This document shows, one piece after another, positions 21,136-31,107 of a stretch of 64,000 nt of DNA. The notes under the pieces are model-generated. The model searched no databases and was not told where the DNA came from. It saw only the letters and a program-made list of their open reading frames with translations. The position numbers and the translations under genes were made by a program. This stretch comes from Beverwykella pulmonaria (lineage: Eukaryota; Ascomycota; Dothideomycetes; Pleosporales; Melanommataceae). Positions within the stretch are counted from its first letter, which is position 1. The number at the start of each line of letters is the position of its first letter. The stretch lies in the NCBI GenBank assembly GCA_001599595.1, contig BCHH01000008.1, forward strand, positions 1,764,046 through 1,828,045, written 5' to 3'.

Positions 21136-22147
21136 ATGCAAGCCTTCACTCCAGCCCAAACCGTTCAGAGGATTTGCCAAATTGGCGTCGAGAAGTCAAA
21201 GATGCGCATCGACAAAATGATTGCAACCTCCGTCCTGGGAGGTATGCTGCTTGCCTTCGGCTGTGCTATAAATGTGTCTACGGCAACCGCCCCTTGGTTC
21301 CAGACGAGCGCTCCAGGGCTGATCAAGACTATTGCTGCCTGCTTCTTCCCGCTTGGGTTGATCATGGTCTTCTTGTCTGGAGCAGATCTGTTTACGAGTT
21401 ACTGCATGGTAAGGCTCTAAGCAGAGCGAACTATTTGATGGTGTCTCACATAGCCTGTTAGTACTCGATCGTCTCTCTCCTCCAACGCAAGATCAGCGTT
21501 CTAGACCTAGCAAAGACTTGGGGCGTCTCCTTCTTAGTCAACCTTGCTGGCATCCTCTTTGTGGGCCTCATCCTTTTAGGCTGTGGGTACTTCGCCATGC
21601 CTTATAGATAGCCAGCTAACGTATCGCAGATGGAGCTGGTTTCGACTCACCCGCCTTCAAAGCTGAAGCTATATCCATTGCCGTTGGCAAAGTCATTACT
21701 CCGCAGTGGCACCAGATCTTCCTTCGAGCCATTGTAGCCAACTGGCTTGTCTGTATGGCAGTATTCCTTCAGCTCATGTCCCGCGAGGTTGTCTCCAAGA
21801 TCCTCGCTATCTGGTTCCCAACCATGGGCTTTACCGCCCTCGGCGCTGACCACGTTATTGCCAATATGTTCTACATCCCTCTTGGCATTTTTGAGGGGGC
21901 TCCAATCTCTGTTGGAATGTACATATACAAGTCTATGATTCCGGCTGCTCTTGGTAACATCGTCGGAGGCGGGTTGTTTGTTGGGACGCTGTTCTGGTAC
22001 GTCCATCTGTCCGGCACGACCGAACCTGAACTTCCCGTCTACCAGAGCGATGTGGAGAGTGGAAGTGAGTGGAACCGGACCCGAGCCTCCACCCTGCTCA
22101 ATGAGGATAGTGATAAGGTTGAGCCTATCCGTGCTCAGGTGAAGTAG
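21136..22147 (+). CDS. Formate/nitrite transporter, FNT family
   Basis: Integral membrane anion channel of the FNT family; fungal members carry nitrite, formate or short acids at the plasma membrane. Exons: 21136-21408, 21462-21582, 21630-22147; introns of 53 and 47 nt; 303 aa. Six hydrophobic segments are visible. Recognisable blocks are the N-terminal KSKMRIDKMIATSVLGGMLL, GADLFTSYCM at the first half-helix, ANWLVCMAVFLQ, and ADHVIANMFYIPLGIF, followed by GNIVGGGLFVGTLFWYVH. The C-terminal ~60 residues are charged and cytosolic. Length is in the usual 300-aa class. No nitrate or nitrite reductase gene lies in the window, so the nitrogen-assimilation role is an inference from the family only. 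Confidence 0.92.
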
Positions 22148-23410
22148 GGCATGAAGTAGGGCACTAAGATGGTGTATATACCTGAAGAATTAGATAGCAG
22201 ACTTCCTTATCGAACGCGCAACACTCAGAACTCTTTTTTCAACGAGTTTTTCTAGAGGTGTCTCAAAATTTTGGGACAATAGATTCAACTTTCCTTCGAT
22301 CTTTACTGAATTCAGTGACTTTGCTTATCAGTATGTTTTGTTGCAGTATTGGCCTGGCTGGTGTTGAGTTGGTACTAGCTCCATAAGTTGAGGTATATCA
22401 GAGAAGCTGAGCAGTCACAAAGAGCTGTGTATCTTTACTGTTCCAGCCATTCTTGCCAGCAGATTCTCTTAAACCCTAGCAGTCTGCTGCTTCATGGCGC
22501 TCGGTGGAGCAGTAGATTTCGACATCCTAGTTTGTGATTACTGATGACATGTCGGTGTAACGTTTGCTGCTTTCGATTCAAACTCTCCGAAAAGATTGGT
22601 GACATTGCATCTACGAGGCTATACTTGCACAAGCCGTGTTAGTGAGGGGACAGTGCTGTTAGTGCGACAGTTATCTAGCAAGGTGAACCGTTTGCCAAAG
22701 TGAACGGAGTGCGACGCCAAACATCAGAACATGACTTCAATGTTACTGAGCAAAACAATTCAGAGTTAAGGGGGGAGTCAGTTTCGCTTCCGGGTGGGTT
22801 GTCGAAGATTCAGCAAAGTGCAGGATCTTAGGGAGAAGTGGAATCGAGAGCGAGAGCTCTGGATGCAATATCTAGGTCGAGGCGTGAAACGATAGCATTC
22901 TTGGACCGGAGATTAGCGAGGTTGATACGCGAACACGAAAACAGTCTGGTTGAGGAATGTATGTAGGAATGTAAAAGGCGATAAATAACGGCATCCAGAG
23001 CTATGAAGACTGGGACTCGCGCAGGTAATCTACCTCAAGACTTTCTACCCCTTTCACCTCTCAAGCTCTCTCCGCCTCCAACTCCTTCATCAGAAGTAAC
23101 CAGATTTTTCATCTCTTCCAACCCAAACCCCACCAGGTCGCCAAATCTGCCTCAGCTAGCCGGAACAGTCATTGCATAGACGTGTATCTTGATAGGCTCG
23201 AGGTAACCCCTAGTAGCGCCATTTAAAGGGCAAGATGACCGACCCTTCGCCTGCGGTTAAACTAGACCTTTTTGGTATGGCTCCATCGTCCTTTCCCCTG
23301 CCTCTCTAACTAGAAGCCTCTTCTTGCTACCAATTATCAATCAAATTATTTCACTCATTTTGAATCTACCAACCTCTCAGATCCGCCAACCCAGAACCTG
23401 CAACCTCAAT

Positions 23411-23572
23411 GTGAAGGTCTACATCTTCATCACCTATGCTCTTGCCACTATAGCGACCGCAGCTCCAGGAGAGACGACACCACTGAGCTAGTCTAGTGCT
23501 CCGAGCATCCTATCTAGCACCCCAAGCGTCGCATTAACTTGTCCTGGGTTCACCGCTTCTTCGACGATTGCA
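23411..23572 (+). pseudogene. Possible relic of a small secreted protein
   Basis: A frame reading VKVYIFITYALATIATAAPG looks like a secretion signal and is followed by a serine/threonine/proline-rich stretch with CPGF. It has two TAG codons (at about 23492 and 23570) where CAG would be natural, and a GTG where the start should be. Consistent with a small effector-like gene decayed by C-to-T changes, but short enough to be chance. Confidence 0.2.
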
Positions 23573-23612
23573 TAGTGTCGGCCTGTGTGTCACATGATGA
23601 GACAACTTCTAT

Positions 23613-23655
23613 GTTTGCTCATGTGACTCACTTCCGTGTTTGCTCATGTGACTCA
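23613..23655 (+). repeat. Short tandem duplication
   Basis: GTTTGCTCATGTGACTCA occurs twice, 25 bp apart (23613-23630 and 23638-23655); part of a third unit (AAGTTTGCG) follows. Confidence 0.8.
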
Positions 23656-24248
23656 TCTTTAAGTTTGCGATTCACTATCTTGGCAGGCTCCTAGCTTGCC
23701 TGGTAAGACTATATCTCTTCGGTAGTTCCTCTGTAGAATCAATATCAATCATCTTCCTTTCTATCTACTCCGTCACATCTCAACACATAGCAGCAAGTAC
23801 CTCGTCACTAGTATGCAACGCAAACCGACACAATAAATAGTACTGGGGTCATTGGCAGGAAATTTATCACAGACGTGTCTCGTTTTTCGTTCACGAGTTT
23901 CTGGCTACCGAGTCGTTCCTAGCTGAGCCAGCAATACTACACGCATACATGAGAATCCTACCTGACCAGAGCCTTTGCATCCATACAAAATCTAGAACTT
24001 TCTCAAACATTTACCACATCTATCCATCCTATCATCCCAAATATCGCGTTCTACGCTTGCCTATCCCTCCTGACTACGGTATCTTTGTTTACACAAACTA
24101 GCCGTCAACCATGGTTACAAATTCGTCTTCGTCCCGTTGCCTTGCTCCTCCCTCGCCACCTAGTCGGCTTTTAGAGTAGCTCGAGGAGGTGATCAGTATA
24201 GAGACCGTGAAAGCTGGAGAATAGAATAACTGTAGACACGGTTCTTCG

Positions 24249-26348
24249 TCACGGCAGTACAGAGTCTCTATGGAACTGCGGACCTCGCCTTATCCCAATT
24301 TTACCAGTAGTCGAAGGATACGCCCCGAATAGCTCATCGCCAGAGGGTGCGGAAATAGCTTTATTCTTTATATTCTCCGCTGTTCCACGTTGCGAATATT
24401 GCTTCCATTTTGCCGCAACCCAGTCGGGGATGGGAGATAGAAACCATAGTCCTAATATAATGGCTAGCGGAACACTTATGACCCAAAAGACCCTAGGGTA
24501 TAGAATCAGCTACAAATGATCAATGGCGGTAACGTGGGGTTAGACCGACCAGAATTTGACGGGGCTCTTCGCATCGGGTGAAAAGGATGGAATGGCCCTA
24601 TAAGAGTTAGCGTAGTTGTCGATGTTAGTTAGGATCATGAGCATCCGAATTACTCACAGTACAGCAGCGCAAAGACTTGCAGGAACGAATACGGCAGCAA
24701 ATCTAGTTGTGTAGATGTCAGCGTCATGTTTACGATGTCCATATAATTCTCACGTACCCGGTCAGTTTACGCGAATTCTGTGCTTGGGCATTGGCAAATT
24801 GAGTGCCAGTTGCCCCAACAGTCTGAACATACGTCTCTGTAGTCCTATTCATGAGCTGGAATGCGTAATCATTCATTCGAATGAGCCTCTTCCATTCCTG
24901 CATGTCCAGGTCCAATTGCCGACCCCTCTGCTCAAACCTCGCATCATTATCGCTGTGTAATTTCTTCTCGATACCTGCTATCCTGTCCAGGTCGTTGAAA
25001 TTCAACTCCATCCTGTATCGCATTAGTTCTAGATCCTCCCTTAGCTCCCAAAGCTGGGTAAAGAATTCCCCTTTCCAATCATCTGACCACGCGTGTTGTT
25101 TTAGCTTTGTGAAGTCGAAGTCTGCCATTCGCTTTACACCAGTCGAAGCCTTTCCAGTAAGCTTCCACGTTTCCACAAGCGCCGATTGGGAAACGGATGC
25201 AAACTTTGCTAGGACAAGCCTGCGACACTGGAATGTCCATTCGAGTGGCGACAATGCCGATAGATACGGGAGAGGCCAGTTCCCATGGACTAATTCGTCA
25301 AAGAGCGATAAATTTAGTGGCTCCTTCCCTCCAGGTTTCTCCTGCGTTATTGGGGAGATGAGTTCTGATGTCTTTTCCACCACTCTCATCTTGCTGAGCT
25401 GTGGATGCGGAAGTGGGTCTTTCGGATCTGCAATCCCGAAAGCCCCACCTTTGTTAGGCCATTGTTGTTTGATACTCGGACATGGGTCAACCAAGAGAAC
25501 GGCTGTGTTTCTTTGTTAGAATCGTAACCCAAAATTGAAAAGTCCTCCCGCAGGCGTATTTGAGTGAGCCATACCTATCTTGCGGCCTTGAAACGTGCTA
25601 GACCAGTAGCTGACCAGCTGTTCCGCTGTATCAATGTCTTCCATTTCTAGGTCCCCTAGTGAGCGAATGCGACGGACTACTGTTCTCTGAGCGGTGCAAT
25701 TTAGGCGAATTGGCTTATCTTTTATGTTGTTTATTAGAAACGTGTAGCGACCGAGGTTTTATCATTGAGCTCACCAGAATTTCTCCCGCGGATCTTGAAT
25801 GGCAGTGGCTGTCGATAGTTAAGAATGAAATGCCTTCCTGGATCCTCTCCAAGAGGAATCCTGGCATTTCCCAAGATATGTTCATTAGGATGCATCCAAT
25901 GCAGAGCAAAAACGTAACTGGGGATTCCAAGCAGATCTGCCATATCCGTAACCCATTCTGCGCCCAGATCTTCAAGCACCAGAAGCTGACTTTTGGTTTT
26001 TCCTGAATAATCGTTGATTTCATCCAAAGCCTCTTTTGGAGATCCAGTCCAAATTTGTGGCTTATTGCCGTCATGTTCAATACCAAATATCGCTGCCCGC
26101 CCTCGGGATCGCTCCTGCTTTTTGAGGTCCTTGAAGAATGCCGAAGTCTGATGAGCTCCATCTACGGTTAAGACATTGGAGCTGTGGGAGAGATGGCGCG
26201 AGGTCTCAGTCATAGTTAATTCTCTCCGAGTTACAAAGGTATAGGACGCAGCATTCGGAATGATGGTGATGAGCGTCCAGAGAGTATGGAGAGTTGGAGA
26301 GGGTGCGACTGCCTGTTGTGCGCTAAGAGGGGCTGAAGGGTCATGCAT
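24249..26348 (-). CDS. CorA-like two-TM membrane protein, fungal type
   Basis: Large cytosolic domain plus two C-terminal membrane helices, the CorA-like layout seen in many uncharacterised fungal proteins. Six exons by hand: 26348-25775, 25718-25575, 25502-24758, 24702-24658, 24597-24546, 24509-24249; introns of 56, 72, 55, 60 and 36 nt; 606 aa, stop TGA 24251-24249. The N-terminal part has VLEDLGAEWVTDMADLLG then PSYVFALHWMHP and NYRQPLPFKI, typical of this group. The middle has LVDPCPS and a charged coiled-coil-like stretch (WELREDLELMRYRMELNFND), then SRKLTG, TM1 FAAVFVPASLCAAVL, the loop IPSFSPDAKSPVKFW, and TM2 VFWVISVPLAIILGLWF. The CorA GMN motif is not seen. Divergent to the GTPase at 26810 with 461 bp between them. 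The last intron (24510-24545) is unusually short. Confidence 0.75.
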
Positions 26349-26809
26349 TTCTTATTCAGCTAGCTATCAGTAGTCTATCGTCTCAGTGGGCAACACCGCT
26401 GCCTTTGCCCCAAAATTTCAGCCATTCTGCAGGTGCGACAGGATCCAGCCGCAGGCAAAGACCTAATCGCCATGAGAAAAGAGGAAGATTAGGAGGTGCC
26501 AGTAGGCATAGAGAGTCGTATCAGCATTAGAAGTCGTCATGGAGTATTTAGTCCGAAAGAATTATTTCACCAAAATGACAATCGTCGCGATCATAACGTT
26601 GCGAGTTGTCCAAATAAATGTGTAAATGTCCATGGGAGCTAGGAGCGAGTGGCTGACCTACCCAGTCTGGCGCCAAAATAAGGCAGCCACGAAAGCCATC
26701 AGTTATCCTTAAGCCTTCCCATCCGCAAGGCTTCTGTTGCGAGGCACATTTCACAATTTTCTTAGGCGCAAGATAGTGGGGGTGTATCCTTGAGAGTATC
26801 CTTGACAGG
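26349..26809. promoter_or_regulatory. Shared divergent promoter region
   Basis: 461 bp between the starts of the CorA-like gene (minus) and the GTPase gene (plus). No coding sequence or clear operator seen; it must carry both promoters, which suggests possible co-expression. Confidence 0.4.
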
Positions 26810-27781
26810 ATGGCAGCCGATATGGTGCAGAGCGCAAATAATGTCATACCAGGCGAAGAGTGGCTGATACTGTGCGTTGTGCCGAGTCCTATCGAAAGTG
26901 ACGAAGCGACTGACGATTGGAAGTGTAATCGGCAAAACTGGGGCCGGGAAAACCACGGTATGGGTTACGTTTCTGTGTTTGAACTGAACGGCTAATCACT
27001 CTCGGTTACTATAGTTTATCGATGCCTGCACTGAAGAAGGCTACCTCGACACTTATCAGGGTGACTCGAACCAATCTCATACCACAGAGAAGTCCTATAC
27101 CGTGCAGAGCACTTCGGGTATTATTGAAAAAGAATGTCATTACGTTGAGATCCCGTCGTTCCTGGATACGACAGCATCGGGTGCGAAGTTGCTTTATGAT
27201 TTTGCGAGGTTCTTAGTCGCCAGGTAAATAGCACAGGATGGCACTCCGTAATCATAGGTTGACTTTGTATTAGCTGGGACCGAAACCACGTTGCCGGCAT
27301 CATATACATGCTTAATCATTCTCAGGAACTTCAGCAACCGTCGTTGCCCCAGCACCTCAGCTTTACGCAAGGTTGGGTCGGAGACAACTGCACGACTTCG
27401 ACTGTACTGGTCCGGAACCGATTGTCGGAGAGACCCCTTGTCTATCAAGTAACCAAAACAGCAACAGTGGACCTAGAATCCCTCTGGCGGAGATATATGG
27501 GTGTCGGAGCCCAAACGCCGCAAAGCCTGCCCCAACGCCAACCGTTCGATGTTGTGCGAAGCATCATTGTCTACCCTGACCACTTGCTCAAGCTACAATC
27601 CGAGCTACTGGAGAAGAGAAAGCAACTAAAGGACACAACAATAGGAAAATTGTACCAAAAGCAATTGGATGTATGGATTAAAGATGCAGAAAAGAGAAAG
27701 AAGACTTTGAAGTCTCAGCGTGCGGACTATTCGCAAGTAAAACGGGAAATATCGGATCTTGAGAGACAGCTCAAAACGTAG
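26810..27781 (+). CDS. P-loop GTPase-like protein, degenerate G motifs
   Basis: AIG1/septin-like P-loop protein of a type common in fungi. Exons: 26810-26871, 26924-26957, 27015-27223, 27274-27781; introns of 52, 57, 50 nt; 270 aa. The first intron (GTGCGT, branch CTGAC, end GAAG) joins EEWLIL to VIGKTGAGKTTFID, giving a perfect G1/Walker A. At G3 the usual DTPG is replaced by EIPS (HYVEIPSFLDTTASGAK). The following HVAGIIYMLNHS is the conserved strand after G3. The G4 strand VLV is followed by RNRL instead of the usual [TN]-x-x-D. Residues from about 200 to the end are a strongly charged coiled coil (LEKRKQLKDT, IKDAEKRKKTLKSQ, REISDLERQL). It may bind nucleotide without normal hydrolysis. 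Function unknown; its neighbours are a CorA-like membrane protein and NLR genes. Confidence 0.75.
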
Positions 27782-27943
27782 AAAAAAACTCAAATTCCCT
27801 TGAGTATTCTTTTTGTAAGAGATACAGCGAAGGCAGAGAGACCCTACTTGGTTGGGCCAGCACAGTTTCAATTCGTGGCAAGTTAAACAGATTGTTCCTT
27901 CATAACTGAGCCCTTCTAGTCGAATTAGTGTAACTGAATTTGA

Positions 27944-28927
27944 CTAATCTTTCATGTCATACCTGTGGATTTGATCGATACCGTACCGTACCCTAAGCCC
28001 ACTGGTCTCACTCCACCACCGCCCCACATCCTCTAGCCTTTTAACCACAAACTCAGCCCTTAAACCGTTCTCCACAATCGTCCTGAGCATCACCGGCAAC
28101 TGCTCATTCAACCCAGCAAACGTCCAACTCCCAGGTCCACAACCTACAATCGCAGCATTCGTTTTTCTTAGCAAGGCGGCAGATATAGAGCAATCTTCGC
28201 CGGCCATTGCTCCAATCTCCACCCATGTGAGCCGTTGACTGAGATTCTTGCGCTTCGAAACAATCCCCTTGATGGTTGCTTCAGCGACGTTACCCCAGAG
28301 GTAGTCGAGCACGATGTCGACGTTTCCTGCGGGAGAAAAATTGGTATCTTCTAGATTTTCGGCAAGTAGAATTATGGAAGTGGCTCCCAACTCATTTGCC
28401 CTCTCCAACTTCGGACCAGACTTCCCAATTACAATAATCTCCGTTGCACCCAGTGCCTTTGAGATCTGCACAGCCGTTGACCCGCTCACACCTGTCGCCC
28501 CTACAATCGCAACACTGAACTTCGAACCTGGTGTTACTTTGGCACGGGCTATAAGAGCCATCCACGAGCTCATTACCGGATTCACTAATCCAGCGATCAT
28601 CTCTGGATCCGCATCTTTTGGGAACGGGTGAGTATCTTTCTTTTCGACGTTGATTTCCTCAGCAAGAGATCCAGTTGGGGCGGTGAGGCAGTTGAAGTAT
28701 ACGAGTTCGCCTGTCTTAATGACTGTGCCGACACCACCAGTGCCAGGGATGTGCGGTGGGTTCTTACCAACCGTGGTGAAGTGTTTTCCGGCCGCTCGGG
28801 AGCGCACGAGGTTGTGGACACCTACTGCGATGACTTTGATGCGGACTTGAGAATCTGTTGGTAGCGGGAGATCCATGGTTGCATAGCTGGGCGGTTGACC
28901 CCAAGTGTTGACGACTGCGGCGTGCAT
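27944..28927 (-). CDS. Zinc-free MDR oxidoreductase (quinone reductase-like)
   Basis: Medium-chain dehydrogenase/reductase that would reduce quinones or enones with NADPH. Single exon, 327 aa, ATG 28927. N-terminal GroES-like part (VRIKVIAVGVHNLVRSRAAG, HIPGTGGVGTVIKTG), then the nucleotide-binding start VAIVGATGVSGSTAVQISKA. No zinc-binding cysteine cluster is seen. The segment EIIVIGKSGPKLERANELGA is the second strand, where K after G favours NADPH. Slightly shorter than the usual 330-340. Similar lone MDR enzymes often act in detoxification; no cluster context here. Its 5' flank contains the CACGTG palindrome at 29547. Confidence 0.88.
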   Translation of the reverse strand: MHAAVVNTWGQPPSYATMDLPLPTDSQVRIKVIAVGVHNLVRSRAAGKHFTTVGKNPPHIPGTGGVGTVIKTGELVYFNCLTAPTGSLAEEINVEKKDTHPFPKDADPEMIAGLVNPVMSSWMALIARAKVTPGSKFSVAIVGATGVSGSTAVQISKALGATEIIVIGKSGPKLERANELGATSIILLAENLEDTNFSPAGNVDIVLDYLWGNVAEATIKGIVSKRKNLSQRLTWVEIGAMAGEDCSISAALLRKTNAAIVGCGPGSWTFAGLNEQLPVMLRTIVENGLRAEFVVKRLEDVGRWWSETSGLRVRYGIDQIHRYDMKD

Positions 28928-29546
28928 AGTGAATTATCTGTCACGCGCTCGTGTTCTTGGCGCGTTCTGCAAAAAGGGATGTTAAAGTCGGGAGAGAATG
29001 TATTCAATGTGTGATTGCAGTATCAATATTGAGAAAAAAAAAAGTGAGAATACACCGCAACTATACATACTGCGCTCAACAGGGCCTCCACGCCTAGGCG
29101 GGTCTCAACAGAGAGAATCTCATGTGAAACCCAATCCATTATTAGTGCCTTGGGGCCTTTGTTAGCTCTGGAACGGTTTAATCATTCCCTAGCAAGTAAT
29201 TAGCTGCGACGAAATGTACTCTAGCTTGGAAAATACGACTCGGAAGCGGGATTAGCGCATCCGTTCCAGTTCGTAAGCTGGGTGGCGGAGGGTTTCGGCC
29301 TCAGCAAAGCGCGAGCGTGGTCGGAATTGTGATGATGTAAACGCGACAAGAAAGATAATTAAAGGTTTCGATGTGGCATTGCGAGGAGCAATGAGGAAAG
29401 AGGGAATAAGCCTAGCGGAGGCATGAAAAGCGTCTATAGCCAAATTACCTGAAGGCTTCTAAGCGTAGAAGATAAAAAAAAATTTTACAGAGTCATATGT
29501 AGTGATTGAATACCTAACCAAATATCGGACTAATCGGGTATAAAAA

Positions 29547-29565
29547 TCACGTGCCAGGCACGTGA
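29547..29565. promoter_or_regulatory. Perfect palindrome with two CACGTG boxes
   Basis: TCACGTGCC-A-GGCACGTGA is a perfect 9+1+9 inverted repeat containing two CACGTG hexamers. CACGTG is the site of bHLH factors such as Cbf1/SREBP types. It lies 620 bp upstream of the MDR gene start; the link to that gene is inferred. Confidence 0.4.
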
Positions 29566-30771
29566 ATTCATCTGCGGTTCCAAATTTGGTGGCTTCCTCC
29601 GAGAACCTCCCTGAGCCTCGCGAGCAGAACTTGCTTGCACCTAACAGTACGTAACTTTATGCAGTAAGATCATATGTCCAATTCTATTCGTTAAATAGGT
29701 GATGCCAAATCAAGAAGATAAGGAAATGAAGAATACTGTAAGCAAGATGGAGGGTCAGATTGTGGGTGTTGTGAATAATGCATTGAGTGATGTATGAATG
29801 AAGTGTTTGTGTGTAAGAACTGTGAAATGAAGAAGAACTGTGCTCTGACTTGATCTGTCCCATAACAACGCAATCTCCTTACAAGGGAGCAGCTCGGTGC
29901 ATTTCGGACAGCGCTAATAGCTTGGCACCAACACCAAAATACAAAGACATCGTGAGAAAGCCAATTATCAAGCCAAATAAGCCTAAATAAATAGATTTTT
30001 CGCGCTAGAGCTGTGCTCTAAAGTTGTTGTTACCGTCCGCGGCAATACATTTGAGGGCTACCTTTTTGAAGTAATCAGGAGAGAGCCTTTTGGCCATATA
30101 TCGCTCGCAGTAGACCGCGGTACGCCGGTTCGAGCCTTAATCTAGCGGAAGCTTAGTCTGTTAATTTTTCTAAGGGTAATAACCGCCGCCCGGCAGCTTA
30201 TAGAGGTGTCTGTGGGGCCTGCAGCTTTTGCGTGGTGGTGTTGTGTGGGCATCTTGTTCTGCAGAGGTGCAAAAGTTCAAGTGGAAGATGACGCTAAAAA
30301 TTATCTGACCAATAGGTGATAAGAGCTAGGTTCGCTTACCCCACCAATTACTTCGGACGATTTCTCAGGTGTCCGAAATGCACCGAGCTACTCCCTTGTA
30401 TGATTATTGTCCCCATCTGAAAACCCTTACAGAAGATCTGAGCTCAGTACAAATAGACCTTGTGATGGCCCTAAGCTTACAAATACATTTCAAACGTCAG
30501 TGCTCAAAATATAATGGGATTTCGTATGCCTAGGATGCAGGCTTGGTGGGTGCAGAGACGAAGTACTCCTTGTTCTAAATATTATTCCTTGCATTAATAG
30601 ACCTTGCTGCTGTTAATAAAAAAAGGGACTTTCCTACGAACTTACCCGTTGCACTCCACTGGGGAGCAAAACGCAAGTGCAAACCTTGAATCTGAGGCGA
30701 ATCAATTGCGCTACGCAAGTCAACTCCAGGTCCACTAATACACATACGAACGACCCATAAAATGATACAAA

Positions 30772-30813
30772 TCGTGGACGGAAGCCGCTGTTCGATTCAT
30801 TTTGCTTGAGGCG
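30772..30813 (+). repeat. 44-bp dispersed repeat, copy 1
   Basis: AATCGTGGACGGAAGCCGCTG followed by TTCGATTCATTTTGC matches 40670-40712 with mostly transition differences. It lies ~300 bp upstream of the HET-NB-ARC-TPR gene; the other copy is downstream of the second NLR. Confidence 0.5.
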
Positions 30814-31107
30814 AAAGCAAGGGAGTATATCTACTTCGTTACAGTGCAGTCGAGTAAAGTCATAGTAATTGATAAGTGACGCGTTGTAAAACATGTACTG
30901 TACGCTATCACTTACTGGTATTGGCCCGCTTACTCTGTCACGTGATATCAAGAACTTTGCACTGCCTCCTTTCCCACTCTCATCCACAGTATCGTTCTTT
31001 CTTCCATAAACCTGCCAGCAGTTCTTTGACTGCTTGACCTGTGCGCATCTTGTCTAAGTCTATTATCTTTGATTTCCTTAGCTACAGCTCTCTAACATCC
31101 TCTCCTC

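Larger units (their letters stand above)
22148..24248. other. Long intergenic stretch with relics
   Basis: About 2.1 kb. No intact gene. A possible small secreted protein relic is at 23411-23572 (own entry), and a tandem duplication at 23613-23655. Part of 22800-22960 reads like decayed coiled-coil coding sequence but is broken by several stops; not called. Confidence 0.45.
28928..31107. other. Intergenic, no gene recognised
   Basis: About 2.2 kb. Contains a 19-bp palindrome with two E-boxes (29547-29565) and one arm of a 44-bp repeat (30772-30813). Short frames are random. The last 150 bases are pyrimidine-rich and lead into the first NLR gene. Confidence 0.5.

Noticed and set aside
25719..25774. 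Apparent frameshift and double stop in the CorA-like gene
   Set aside because: Explained by a normal 56-nt intron (GTGAGC, branch CTAAT, end AAAG) that joins the frame to the conserved continuation.
26872..26923. Apparent frameshift before the GTPase P-loop
   Set aside because: A 52-nt intron (GTGCGT, branch CTGAC, end GAAG) restores WLILVIGKTGAGKT.
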